This document shows, in pieces, positions 45,808-53,791 of a DNA stretch of 64,000 nucleotides (the stretch's first letter is position 1; the number at the start of each line of letters is the position of its first letter). Below the pieces are notes generated by a model. That model ran no database searches. It was not told where the DNA came from and saw only the letters and a program-made list of their open reading frames with translations. Source of the DNA: an uncultured bacterium (GTDB taxonomy: Bacteria > Bacillota > Clostridia > Lachnospirales > Lachnospiraceae). The position numbers were made by a program, and so were the translations under genes. Location of the stretch: contig CANDBT010000024.1 of the NCBI GenBank assembly GCA_947383005.1, positions 1 to 64,000 of the forward strand, read 5' to 3'.

Positions 45808-46586
45808 ATAAAAAGCAAAAAAATATTACCGAATTAATTTGTGCGGTTGTTTCCATCCTGACGTTTTTGATACTGTGGCATATTGGGGTAAAAGGGGAGC
45901 TGGGACGGCTAATGCCTGGCCCCCTCCCGGTAATCCGTATGTTTTTCGCTACTTTGTTTGGCGGGACTATCGGTTCCCGGACAATGATTATCCATATTTT
46001 ATATAGTTTGATCCGGGTCATGGCCGGTTATTTCCTGGGAGCAGCCGTAGGTGTGGTTTTAGGTTTATCTATGGGGTGGAGCCGTTTGGTGGAAGCTGTT
46101 TTTTCCCCGCTGTTTCGTATTATCCGTCCGATTCCTCCTATTGCCTGGATACCGATTTCGATTATTTGGATCGGTTTAGGCGAAGACGCAAAAATATTTT
46201 TAATTTTTCTGGCTTCTTTTTGTTATGTGACTCTCAATGCCTGGAGCGGGGCTAAAAATGTTGATCCGGATTATCTCAGGGCGGCCCGGATGCTGGGTGC
46301 GGGAAAAAGACAGCTCTTGTTTACTATCGTGCTTCCGGCCTCAATCCCATCGATTTTTGCCGGACTGCAGGTGGCCCTTTCCAGTTGCTGGGCCACCGTC
46401 CTGGCAGCGGAAATGGTCCGCTCCTCAGAAGGGCTGGGATGGATTATTATCGCCGGAATGAATAATAATGATATGGTTCAGATTATGACCGGTATCCTGG
46501 CGATCGGACTTGTGGGGATGCTGCTCTCTATGATATTCAGAAAGGTGGAAGCGAGGCTATGTCAGTGGAACAAAAGCGGAAGCTGA
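45804..46586 (+). CDS. ABC transporter permease 2 (TauC/SsuC type)
   Basis: Second membrane permease, 260 residues, same family as the gene before it but divergent. Typical segments are RIIRPIPPIAWIPISIIWIG, the EAA loop ARMLGAGKRQLLFTIVLPAS and AAEMVRSSEGLGWIIIAG. It starts inside the previous stop (ATGA overlap), and its end overlaps the first ATPase gene by 28 bases, so the operon is compact. It is expected to contact one of the two ATPases through the EAA loop. Confidence 0.92.
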   Translation: MNKKQKNITELICAVVSILTFLILWHIGVKGELGRLMPGPLPVIRMFFATLFGGTIGSRTMIIHILYSLIRVMAGYFLGAAVGVVLGLSMGWSRLVEAVFSPLFRIIRPIPPIAWIPISIIWIGLGEDAKIFLIFLASFCYVTLNAWSGAKNVDPDYLRAARMLGAGKRQLLFTIVLPASIPSIFAGLQVALSSCWATVLAAEMVRSSEGLGWIIIAGMNNNDMVQIMTGILAIGLVGMLLSMIFRKVEARLCQWNKSGS

Positions 46587-47308
46587 TAACATGCACCAAT
46601 ATTGATAAAAGCTTTAAAGTTCCTGAAGGGATTCATCAGGTAGTTTCCGATTTCAGCCTGGAAGCCCGGGAAAACGAATTTATTTGCCTGTTCGGGCCGG
46701 GGCAATGCGGAAAAACTACGTTGATCAACTTGATTGCCGGCTTTGAGCTGCCTGACCAGGGTTCAATACTGGTAGCAGGTAAGCCGGTTACCAGCCCGGG
46801 TCCTGAAAGGGGAGTGGTATTCCAGAATATCTCTCTTTTCCCCTGGCTGACTGTTATGGGAAATGTGGAATATGGTCTTAAAATGGCCGGCGTCCCCAAA
46901 AAGGAACGCCAGGAGCGGGCACAAAAATACATTGATCTAGTGGGGCTGCAGGGTTTCGAACATGCTTATCCGGTCAAACTGTCCGGAGGAATGCGGCAGC
47001 GGGTGGGAATCGCCCGGGCTTACTGTATCGAACCAAAGGTCATGCTGATGGATGAACCGTTCGGCGCTTTGGACGCCCAGACCCGCTATCTTATGCAGGA
47101 AGAACTGCAGAGAATCTGGCAGACGGAAAAAAGAACGGTTATTTTTGTCACCAACAATATTGAAGAAGCCATCTATCTGGCCGACCGGATCATTGTCCTT
47201 TCTAATTGTCCGGCGACGGTAAAAAAAGAATATGTGATTGGCCTGCCCCGTCCCCGCCAATACACTTCGCCGGAATTTCTGGCCTTGCGGAAAGAAATCC
47301 AACAATGA
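46559..47308 (+). CDS. ABC transporter ATPase 1 (SsuB/TauB type, altered H-loop)
   Basis: ATPase of the heteromeric importer, 249 residues. Walker A is GPGQCGKTT (Gln in place of the usual Ser), Q-loop VVFQNISLFPW, signature [14 protein letters not shown] (canonical), Walker B VMLMDEPFGALD. The switch region reads FVTNNIEEA: the catalytic switch histidine is replaced by Asn. In ABC proteins this weakens or abolishes hydrolysis at that site. Its partner (47383-48144) keeps the histidine but has a defective signature, so the heterodimer would have one canonical and one degenerate site. The start ATG follows GAGG and overlaps permease 2. Confidence 0.92.
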   Translation: MSVEQKRKLITCTNIDKSFKVPEGIHQVVSDFSLEARENEFICLFGPGQCGKTTLINLIAGFELPDQGSILVAGKPVTSPGPERGVVFQNISLFPWLTVMGNVEYGLKMAGVPKKERQERAQKYIDLVGLQGFEHAYPVKLSGGMRQRVGIARAYCIEPKVMLMDEPFGALDAQTRYLMQEELQRIWQTEKRTVIFVTNNIEEAIYLADRIIVLSNCPATVKKEYVIGLPRPRQYTSPEFLALRKEIQQ

Positions 47309-47314
47309 TAGGAA

Positions 47315-47351
47315 CCGTTCAGACGGGCAAGAAGATACTCCGTCTGAACGG
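47315..47351. repeat. REP-like palindrome between the two ATPase genes
   Basis: Perfect 12-bp arms CCGTTCAGACGG/CCGTCTGAACGG (47315-47326 and 47340-47351) with GGCAAGAAGATA in the loop. Same family as 30845, 31044 and 56685. It lies 7 bases after the first ATPase stop, inside an operon. Confidence 0.8.
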
Positions 47352-47382
47352 ATGCAGGAGATGAGCAATCAGGGAGTATAAA

Positions 47383-48144
47383 ATGGAAATAAGAGAAAAG
47401 GAAAACCGCCAGGTTAAAGTGAAGGTCAGCCATTTGACGAAAAAATTCGGGGATCTGCTTGTATTAAACGATATCTCCTTTGATGTGGAAAAAGGCGACC
47501 TGCTATGCGTGGTAGGGCCTACCGGCTGCGGCAAGACCACGTTCTTAAACAGCCTTACAAAAATTTATGATGTTACCTCAGGAGAAATATTGTTGGATGG
47601 ACATCCGGCTGATCCCAAAAAAGATCATATTGCTTATATTTTTCAGGGAAATTCCACTATGCCCTGGCTGACCGTAGAACAAAATGTGGCTTTTGGGCTG
47701 GATATCCGTCATGTGCCCAAAAGAGAAAAGCAGGAACTGACCGACCGTTATCTGGAAATCGTCGGCCTGACCAAATATCGCCGCTATTATCCCAAACAGC
47801 TCTCTGCCAGCATGCTGCAGCGCGTATCCATTGCCCGTGCCTTTGCTACGGAACCGGAATTGCTGCTGATGGACGAGCCTTACGGCCAATTGGATATCGA
47901 GCTTCGGTTCAAGCTGGAAGACGAGCTCGTCCGCTTGTGGGAAATGACAGGGACTACAGTGATTTTCATTACTCATAATATCGAAGAAGCTGTTTATCTG
48001 GGCGAACATATCATGGTACTGACCAATAAGCCTACAACCGTAAAAGAAACGATGAGAAATCCCCTGCCCCGCCCCCGGGATATTGCAGCGCCGGAATTTG
48101 TCCGGCTGCGGGAACGGGTGACGGATTTGATTCGATGGTGGTAA
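47383..48144 (+). CDS. ABC transporter ATPase 2 (SsuB/TauB type, altered signature)
   Basis: Second ATPase of the importer, 253 residues. Walker A GPTGCGKTT, Q-loop IFQGNSTMPW, Walker B LLLMDEPYGQLD and the switch histidine FITHNIEEA are present. The ABC signature reads LSASMLQRVSIARA where LSGGxxQR is expected, losing both signature glycines. It complements the defect of ATPase 1 and argues for an obligate heterodimer. It lies 74 bases after ATPase 1, the gap being filled by a palindromic repeat, and is followed by the M24 peptidase after 6 bases. Confidence 0.92.
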   Translation: MEIREKENRQVKVKVSHLTKKFGDLLVLNDISFDVEKGDLLCVVGPTGCGKTTFLNSLTKIYDVTSGEILLDGHPADPKKDHIAYIFQGNSTMPWLTVEQNVAFGLDIRHVPKREKQELTDRYLEIVGLTKYRRYYPKQLSASMLQRVSIARAFATEPELLLMDEPYGQLDIELRFKLEDELVRLWEMTGTTVIFITHNIEEAVYLGEHIMVLTNKPTTVKETMRNPLPRPRDIAAPEFVRLRERVTDLIRWW

Positions 48145-48150
48145 AAAATC

Positions 48151-49302
48151 ATGAAAAGAAAAACTTACGAAGAATTATTCCCCGGACTGTGTTGTCCGGT
48201 ACTGATATCCTCGCCGGAAAATATTTTTTATACGATCGGTTTTTCCACTACGGCCAGAAGACCGGCTCAAATCGGGTGGAATGCCGTGATCATGACAAAA
48301 GCGGGCACCTGGTTTATCTTTCCCCGGGCTTGGGAACCTCTGGTGAAGGAACAGATAGACGAAACACAAATACACCTGGTTTCCTATGACAAAAAACCGG
48401 GCGAGCCATCCGAAACCACGGCCTGCCTGCTGGACTCCCTTGCGGGAAACTGTTCCGGCTGTCTGGGGATTGAACGAGATAAGCTGGAATTGGATTTGTA
48501 CCTTTCTCTTCAGGAAAAATTGCGCTTTTTTGGCAAAAGCCGGGAATGGACAGATATCTCACCCTCGCTTCTCAAAGCCAGAATGATTAAATCCCGGGAG
48601 GAAATTTGCGCACTGAGGATTTCCGCACAATTAGCCAGAGAAGCTATGGAATATGCAAAAACAATTTTGTGTCCGGGGAAAAGAGAACGGGAAATTGTAG
48701 CTGCATTGGAGTATTTTATGCGTTGCCGCGGTTCGGAAGGAGTCCCCTTTACCATGAAAGTCCTTTCCGGAGAAAACAGTACAAGAACAGTCAATCTGCC
48801 GGGTGAACGCCGGCTAAAACCAGGCGAAGTGGTATTGCTGGATTTCGGTTCCGTTGTCAATCATTATGCTTCCGATTGGACCAGAAGTTTTGCCTTGGGG
48901 GAAGCAAGCCCTGCCCTGACGGAACTATACCGGCTTGTCTGGAAAATTGAACGGGAATGTATCCGCTTGATCCGGCCGGGAACAAATTTCCGGGATTTGC
49001 TGGCTTGCGCAGAAAATATATTAAAAGGGCATCCCCTGGAAAAATGGTTTAATCCTTATCTGGGTCACAGTATCGGTATCAACAGCCAGGAATGGCCGGA
49101 TATTGTTCCCGGAGCCGATATAGCATTGCAGCAAAATATGGTCATTACCATAGAACCGGGAATTTATGTGCCGGGCCTCGGCGGTGTAAGAATCGAAGAT
49201 GAGGTGTTGGTTACAGCAGACGGAGGAGAAATCCTCACCGGCCTTGAACAAGAAGGATTTATCCTTCCGGAAAGAAGGAAACACCCTGCGGGTATACCAT
49301 GA
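48151..49302 (+). CDS. M24-family metallopeptidase (Xaa-Pro/creatinase type)
   Basis: Cytoplasmic M24 enzyme, 383 residues. The N-terminal creatinase domain occupies about 1-140; the pita-bread catalytic domain about 150-370 has the five metal ligands in VLLDFGSV, ASDWTRSF, LGHSIGINSQEW, TIEPGIYVPG and VRIEDEVLVT. The family includes Xaa-Pro dipeptidases, creatinases and related C-N hydrolases, so it may cleave the imported compound. Its position right after the transporter genes (6 bases) and 4-base overlap with the cupin frame support a shared pathway. The exact bond cleaved is unknown. Confidence 0.9.
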   Translation: MKRKTYEELFPGLCCPVLISSPENIFYTIGFSTTARRPAQIGWNAVIMTKAGTWFIFPRAWEPLVKEQIDETQIHLVSYDKKPGEPSETTACLLDSLAGNCSGCLGIERDKLELDLYLSLQEKLRFFGKSREWTDISPSLLKARMIKSREEICALRISAQLAREAMEYAKTILCPGKREREIVAALEYFMRCRGSEGVPFTMKVLSGENSTRTVNLPGERRLKPGEVVLLDFGSVVNHYASDWTRSFALGEASPALTELYRLVWKIERECIRLIRPGTNFRDLLACAENILKGHPLEKWFNPYLGHSIGINSQEWPDIVPGADIALQQNMVITIEPGIYVPGLGGVRIEDEVLVTADGGEILTGLEQEGFILPERRKHPAGIP

Positions 49303-49334
49303 TGTCCAAAGAGCATGGACGGAAAGGAGGAAAT

Positions 49335-49694
49335 TTGATAATTAGAAATTGGCGGAGCGTTTCTCCCACGATTGTACACGATTTTGGCATTGACTATAAA
49401 CTTTTGTTGGGACAAGCTTTTTATGATCCAAAGGAATCCCACTGTTGTATGGAAGGAATGCTTTATGTGGCTTATGCCATGCTTCAGGAGGGAAAAGCTT
49501 ATGAGCCGCATGCTCATGGCGATCATGAAGAAATTTACTATATTATTGCCGGAAATGGCGAAATTACCATTGATGGGGAAACCCAAAAGATTCGGGACGG
49601 AGATGCTATTTATATTCCTGCCGGTTCCGTTCATTCCATTGTCAACAACGGAACGGATTTCCTGATATTTCTGGCATTTTCATCGCAATTGTAA
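49335..49694 (+). CDS. Small cupin-domain protein
   Basis: Single-domain cupin, about 119 residues. The start is taken as TTG at 49335 because a perfect AAAGGAGG sits just upstream; the ATG pair at 49299 overlaps the previous stop but lacks a ribosome site. Cupin motif 1 is seen in YEPHAHGDHEEIYYIIAGNG and motif 2 in GDAIYIPAGSVHSIVNNG, with the usual His/Glu metal ligands. It may be an isomerase, a lyase or a metabolite-binding helper in the cluster's pathway. It lies between the M24 peptidase and an SDR dehydrogenase. Confidence 0.85.
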   Translation: MIIRNWRSVSPTIVHDFGIDYKLLLGQAFYDPKESHCCMEGMLYVAYAMLQEGKAYEPHAHGDHEEIYYIIAGNGEITIDGETQKIRDGDAIYIPAGSVHSIVNNGTDFLIFLAFSSQL

Positions 49695-49739
49695 CAGTCC
49701 GGACGATGGGGAATTTAATGGGGAAAGGAAAGAAGATTT

Positions 49740-50573
49740 ATGCAGCGGAAAAAAGCGATTGTAACCGGAGGAAGCAGCGGCATTGGACGCGGAATTGTCT
49801 ATAGCCTGGCTGCGGAAGGCTATGACTTGGTGTTTTCTTATCGGAATAAAAAAGAAAACGCCCTGAAAGTTATTGCTGATTTGCACCAAAATTATCCTGA
49901 AGGATATGCTGAAGCTCTCCCGGCGGAATTATCCCGGGAAGGAGCAGGCACGGTTTTTTTCGAAGAGGCCGTAAAATGTCTGGGCGGGCTTGATTTGTTG
50001 GTCAACAATGCTGGCGTAACGATTTTGGAAAGTATTTTTGATCTGACTGAAGAGAATATGGATTATCTCTACCGGCTTTTATTCCGCAATTATGTAATTA
50101 TGATGCGGGAAGGGGCATCCTACATGGCAGAGCATAACATTAAAGGCAACATTATCAATATCAGCTCCGTGCGCGGCATCAGCGCCCATCCGGGTGATTT
50201 GGTTTACGGGGGGATTAAAGCTGCACTGAACCGGGCATGTAAATCGGTAGCCCTGGATGTGGCTCCTTACGGGATTCGCGTCAATAATATCCTTCCCGGA
50301 GCGACCCGCCGTTTTACGCCGGAAGAAGAGGAACTGGCAGATCCTGCCCATCGGGAAAAAATCCGTTTTCTCTCGCAACGGATACCCTTGGAACGTTACG
50401 GCACACCGGAGGATATTGGGAATGCGGTGGTTTTCCTGGCTTCTGACAAAGCTTCTTATATCACAGGGATTTCCCTGGTTATCGACGGCGGCTTGTCCCT
50501 GCCGGGGCTGGCAGAGACGGCAAAGGAAGCCGAAAGCGGATGGGGCCGTACCGTGCGTGATTTTGAAAGGTAG
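49740..50573 (+). CDS. Short-chain dehydrogenase/reductase
   Basis: NAD(P)-dependent SDR oxidoreductase, 277 residues. Cofactor loop VTGGSSGIGRGIVYSLA (about 8-24), NNAGVTILES, the catalytic Ser region INISSVRGISAH and the catalytic Tyr-Lys pair in LVYGGIKAALNRA (about 159-163). The C-terminal AVFLASDKASYITGISLVIDGG is typical of FabG-like SDRs. AAAGGAAAG precedes the ATG. It is the last gene of the cluster and probably oxidises or reduces a sugar-derived intermediate; the substrate is unknown. Confidence 0.92.
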   Translation: MQRKKAIVTGGSSGIGRGIVYSLAAEGYDLVFSYRNKKENALKVIADLHQNYPEGYAEALPAELSREGAGTVFFEEAVKCLGGLDLLVNNAGVTILESIFDLTEENMDYLYRLLFRNYVIMMREGASYMAEHNIKGNIINISSVRGISAHPGDLVYGGIKAALNRACKSVALDVAPYGIRVNNILPGATRRFTPEEEELADPAHREKIRFLSQRIPLERYGTPEDIGNAVVFLASDKASYITGISLVIDGGLSLPGLAETAKEAESGWGRTVRDFER

Positions 50574-50796
50574 ATTCTGCTTTTTCATGTATGTAGTAAA
50601 ATGGGCGCAGGAAATGCCATAAGAAAAAATTTATTACGTTTCCTGAAATAGGATGCAATTTCCTACGAACAAAAAACCATCCCATGAAATGTCGCCATGA
50701 AATCAGGCACAGAGAGGCTTCGGGGGTACATATGATATATAAGGGAGGAAAGTATTTACTCATTTCCTCCCTGTGTCATATGTGAGGAGGTGCTTT

Positions 50797-51597
50797 ATGA
50801 AGCCAAAACTGGAAGTCTCCCAAGTCAGCTATTCCTACCATTCCCCGGATGGTGAAACGCCGGCTCTTTCCCATATATCCTTTACCGTCCGCACAGGAGA
50901 ATTCCTGGCTATAATCGGACCGTCCGGCTGCGGTAAATCTACTCTGCTTTCCCTGCTTTGCGGCCTGCTCTCGCCAGAAGACGGTTCAATCCTTATGGAT
51001 GGCATACCTTTCGGACAGTCGACGGAAGGCATCGGTTATATGCTGCAAAAGGATCATCTTTTTGAGTGGAGGACGATTTACGGGAATGCCGCTTTGGGAT
51101 TGGAAATCCAAAAAAAACTGAATAAAAAGAGCAGACAGGATTTATCCGAAATGCTGAAGACCTATGGCTTGGGAGGCTTTGAAACCTCTCGCCCTTCGGA
51201 GCTGTCCGGCGGTATGCGCCAGCGGGCTGCCTTAATCCGTACACTGATTTTAAAACCGGATCTGCTTCTTTTAGACGAACCGTTTTCTGCTTTGGATTAT
51301 CAGACGCGGCTGTCCGTCTGCGATGACATCAGCAATATCATTCGCAGCACGGGAAAAACGGCGATTCTGATTACCCATGACCTGTCGGAAGCGATCAGCG
51401 TGGCTGACCGTGTTATCGTGCTTTCCAGCCGACCCGGGAGGGTAAAGGCCGTACTGCCCATCACTTTCCCGGACGGCTGCGGCAGCCCGCTGGAAAGACG
51501 GAATACGGCGGAATTTTCTTCTTATTTCAATCAAATGTGGAAGTTGCTGCAGGATGACAGTACAAACGTTACAGGGACGCAAATAAAGCGTGTTTAA
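50797..51597 (+). CDS. ABC transporter ATPase (TauB/ThiZ type)
   Basis: ATPase of 266 residues from ATG 50797 (AGGAGG 7 bases upstream). Walker [11 protein letters not shown]-loop [11 protein letters not shown] (a Tyr-Met-Leu version seen in ThiZ-like proteins), signature [15 protein letters not shown], Walker [13 protein letters not shown] and switch LITHDLSEA are all canonical. No permease or binding protein follows; the permease gene nearest to it is convergent and split by element 2 (51881-51979 and 55930-56640). It probably belonged to the same importer as that permease and the split binding protein at 17.9 kb (inference from family). A strong terminator follows at 51618. Confidence 0.92.
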   Translation: MKPKLEVSQVSYSYHSPDGETPALSHISFTVRTGEFLAIIGPSGCGKSTLLSLLCGLLSPEDGSILMDGIPFGQSTEGIGYMLQKDHLFEWRTIYGNAALGLEIQKKLNKKSRQDLSEMLKTYGLGGFETSRPSELSGGMRQRAALIRTLILKPDLLLLDEPFSALDYQTRLSVCDDISNIIRSTGKTAILITHDLSEAISVADRVIVLSSRPGRVKAVLPITFPDGCGSPLERRNTAEFSSYFNQMWKLLQDDSTNVTGTQIKRV

Positions 51598-51617
51598 GAA
51601 TATAGGGCAAAAAGACA

Positions 51618-51676
51618 GAGGGAATTCCGCGGGAGATCAATGGCCTCAAAAGGCATGGATTCCGCGGAGTTCCCTC
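51618..51676 (+). terminator. Intrinsic terminator after the ATPase gene
   Basis: A 15-bp stem GAGGGAATTCCGCGG (51618-51632) pairs with 51662-51676 (14/15), and an inner GCCT/AGGC stem lies in the loop. It is followed by CTTTTT. Confidence 0.88.
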
Positions 51677-51690
51677 CTTTTTGGTATTAT

Positions 51691-51848
51691 GTACTCTCGG
51701 AATCTCTCCTGCACCTGCCTTTGTGGCTGATTTTCCGTCATATGCACCTGAATTTAATCAACGTACGTTCCACGTACGCCTCATAAATTTATGCACATTT
51801 GACAAAAATCATCTCACAAAATCAGGCGCAGAGAGATTCTGAGAGCAC
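51691..51848. repeat. 160-bp MITE-like palindromic repeat, full copy
   Basis: Reverse-complement match of the copy at 13020-13178: GTACTCTCGGAATCTCTCC at one end, GCCTTTGTGGCTGATTTTCC, the central small palindrome ACGTACGTTCCACGTACG, and GAGAGATTCTGAGAGCAC at the other end. ATTAT occurs directly at both outer edges, a possible 5-bp target duplication. It lies between the ATPase terminator and the permease 3' fragment. Confidence 0.85.
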
Positions 51849-51880
51849 ATTATTTTCCGATTGCCCGGTTTGTTGAAAAT

Positions 51881-51979
51881 TTACAGAAACCGTTTTTCCA
51901 GCCAGGCGATTCCTTGATACAGGGCAGCCGACAAAAGACAGAGGATTACTATGCTCATCATTACCAAATCCAGCTTAAA
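51881..51979 (-). pseudogene. 3' part of a split ABC permease gene
   Basis: The last 31 codons of a TauC-type permease, KLDLVMMSIVILCLLSAALY to the stop at 51881, preceded by the Phe codon in the element 2 core. The N-terminal 237 residues lie at 55930-56640, same strand. Joining them reads GSQVF then KLDLVMMS, the normal sequence of the family, to give 268 residues. The local frame upstream of the core belongs to element 2 and has no start codon with a ribosome site. Confidence 0.88.
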
Positions 51980-52129
51980 GAGGTGTGGGTACAGAATGAT
52001 AGGATCCGAAATCCGTTTTGGAGAAATATTTTTTTAATTCTATCATTCTTTTGGCAATCAGGCCGATATAGTTAATAAGAACATGGTGTGGACAATAATC
52101 CTATTTTTCCATTACGGCAGGGAAATCAT

Positions 52130-53665
52130 ATGTCTAAATTAAAAGCATCAAGCACCGCTTCTCAAACGGCTGCCAATGCAGGGAAGAGGTTTCAGCTTGT
52201 CCGGCAGCAGACAGAAATGAAAGGCGGGGAAGCGCTGATCCGGGAAGTTTCCCGGAAAACCCGGCAGCAGAGGGAGCAGGCACAATCGGATGATCAGGAT
52301 ATCAAACCGGAACAGCCCAAAGATACGGCGGAACTCTCTGATACACATTCCCGCACAGACCATCTTGGCATCCTGGATGAAACGTCCGAATGGCTGTTGG
52401 AAATGGCCAAAGAAGATTGGGAAGCTTTTCTGGAATGGTGGCCGGATCCGGATATTCCTTTGGCGGATCAGCTTTCGGAATTGTCAAAACTGTATCTTAG
52501 CCTTTTAGAAGCTGCCTTCAAATATGCGGAGGGCAAGAATCTGGCAGAGCAGATGGAACGTCTGGATTCTCTTCTTGCCCAAAAGCTGGAATTGATTATG
52601 GATCAGAATTTGGATCAGTTGACGGCTCTTTTGGAGGAGGCAGGAGATTCTGCTTCTCTGGACGGCATTCGTTCCAGCCTGTATCGGCAGACCGCCGGAC
52701 GGATGCTGTCTCCCCAGGCCGTCCACAGTCTTTTTGCCCAGGCGTCCTCTGCCCGGAATACAGCCGGGGCGCATGCAGGTATCCGCTCCCGTTTCCCTTC
52801 TTCGCCATTTTCCGGGGAAGGTATGATCTATCAGCCATCCAGAAAACAGAATGCCGGATTTCAGCAGGTGTATCAAACTCAGCAGCATTCCTGGCGGGAA
52901 CAGCTTCGCCAACGGACGGAAACTATCCGTGATGCCAGAAACGGCGTTGCCGGGAAAGCCTTTTGCCAGACACGCGCCGTTTTTTGCTCAGGGAGGGAAC
53001 TCGAGGCGGCAAACCGGTTTGCCGCACATGTAAGGGGCACTGGCAATCTGTTCAATAATCCTGGCATCACCGCCAGAAACCAGGAAGTTACCGGGCTTCT
53101 GGCCGCAGTTATGGCTATCAAAGGCCAGATATACGCCGGGGAATGCAGCCATACCCGTTTCCTTGCCCGGATTCTGCAAGATGCCATCGAAAAAATCATC
53201 AACCAGTACCTGGGTTCCCGAGGAAGCGCTAACATATACAATCATACTCTGGCAGCGTACTGGCAGACGAAGAATCCTCAGAAGGCAATCCAGGATGGGC
53301 AAGACTATGCTTACCAGCAATATCGTGAGAAACAGGAAGATCCTGCTTTCCCAAAGTCTGTTCATTATTCCAGAGAATCCGGCTTTTTTCGGTCCCTGCT
53401 GAAAAATCTCAGCCCGGATAAAGAATTTGCCCTGGGAAGCGCCATTCTGCTGAAAGACTGGAAGGATTTTCTGTATACCATTAAGGGAAATGCGCAGGAA
53501 CCCTCCGCTTTATCCAGAATTGCAGGCTACAGTCCCTGGAGCATCCTGGCCGGTTCGGGCATACAGCACATGGACAGCGGCGCCCACATGGGAAAAATCC
53601 TGCTTGGTATTGCGGCAGTTATTTTTCTGGGAATTTTGGCAGGGATGTGGCTGTATTTTTTGTAA
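52130..53665 (+). CDS. Element 2 cargo: tail-anchored protein of unknown function
   Basis: Protein of about 511 residues, not recognised. ATG 52130 follows AGGGAAATC; a GTG at 52088 is an alternative. The N-terminal 110 residues are polar, Gln/Lys/Asp-rich and probably disordered or coiled. A helical acidic segment follows (WLLEMAKEDWEAFLEWW, then LSKLYLSLLEAAFKYAEG), then a mixed region. A single hydrophobic helix at the very C-terminus (ILLGIAAVIFLGILAGMWLY) would anchor it in the membrane with the bulk in the cytoplasm. No enzymatic motif was seen. It is the only cargo of element 2 and converges on the recombinase gene across a shared terminator. Confidence 0.75.
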   Translation: MSKLKASSTASQTAANAGKRFQLVRQQTEMKGGEALIREVSRKTRQQREQAQSDDQDIKPEQPKDTAELSDTHSRTDHLGILDETSEWLLEMAKEDWEAFLEWWPDPDIPLADQLSELSKLYLSLLEAAFKYAEGKNLAEQMERLDSLLAQKLELIMDQNLDQLTALLEEAGDSASLDGIRSSLYRQTAGRMLSPQAVHSLFAQASSARNTAGAHAGIRSRFPSSPFSGEGMIYQPSRKQNAGFQQVYQTQQHSWREQLRQRTETIRDARNGVAGKAFCQTRAVFCSGRELEAANRFAAHVRGTGNLFNNPGITARNQEVTGLLAAVMAIKGQIYAGECSHTRFLARILQDAIEKIINQYLGSRGSANIYNHTLAAYWQTKNPQKAIQDGQDYAYQQYREKQEDPAFPKSVHYSRESGFFRSLLKNLSPDKEFALGSAILLKDWKDFLYTIKGNAQEPSALSRIAGYSPWSILAGSGIQHMDSGAHMGKILLGIAAVIFLGILAGMWLYFL

Positions 53666-53682
53666 CTGTTCAGACAGCGGGA

Positions 53683-53737
53683 ATTCGGCATGAATTTGGG
53701 CGTCAGGCTTGTTTGTAAGCCCAAATTCATGCCGAAT
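53683..53737. terminator. Bidirectional terminator-like hairpin of element 2
   Basis: Perfect 19-bp inverted repeat (53683-53701 with 53719-53737; ATTCGGCATGAATTTGGGC) between the two convergent genes of element 2. Part of a wider palindrome that starts with GTTCAGACAG, like the REP-type repeats elsewhere. Confidence 0.8.
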
Positions 53738-53791
53738 CTGCCGCCAGGCAGTATTAATATGTCCCGTCTGAAAGGTTGCATTTTTTAACCT

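Noticed and set aside
50695..50735. Possible fourth copy of the 160-bp repeat
   Set aside because: Only about 30 bases (AAATCAGGCACAGAGAGG and the following edge) match one end; too short and degenerate to annotate.
17972..51880. Inversion between the split binding protein and the ATPase/permease region via inverted repeats
   Set aside because: The repeats are palindromic so orientation is uninformative, and an inversion would not restore a sensible operon order.
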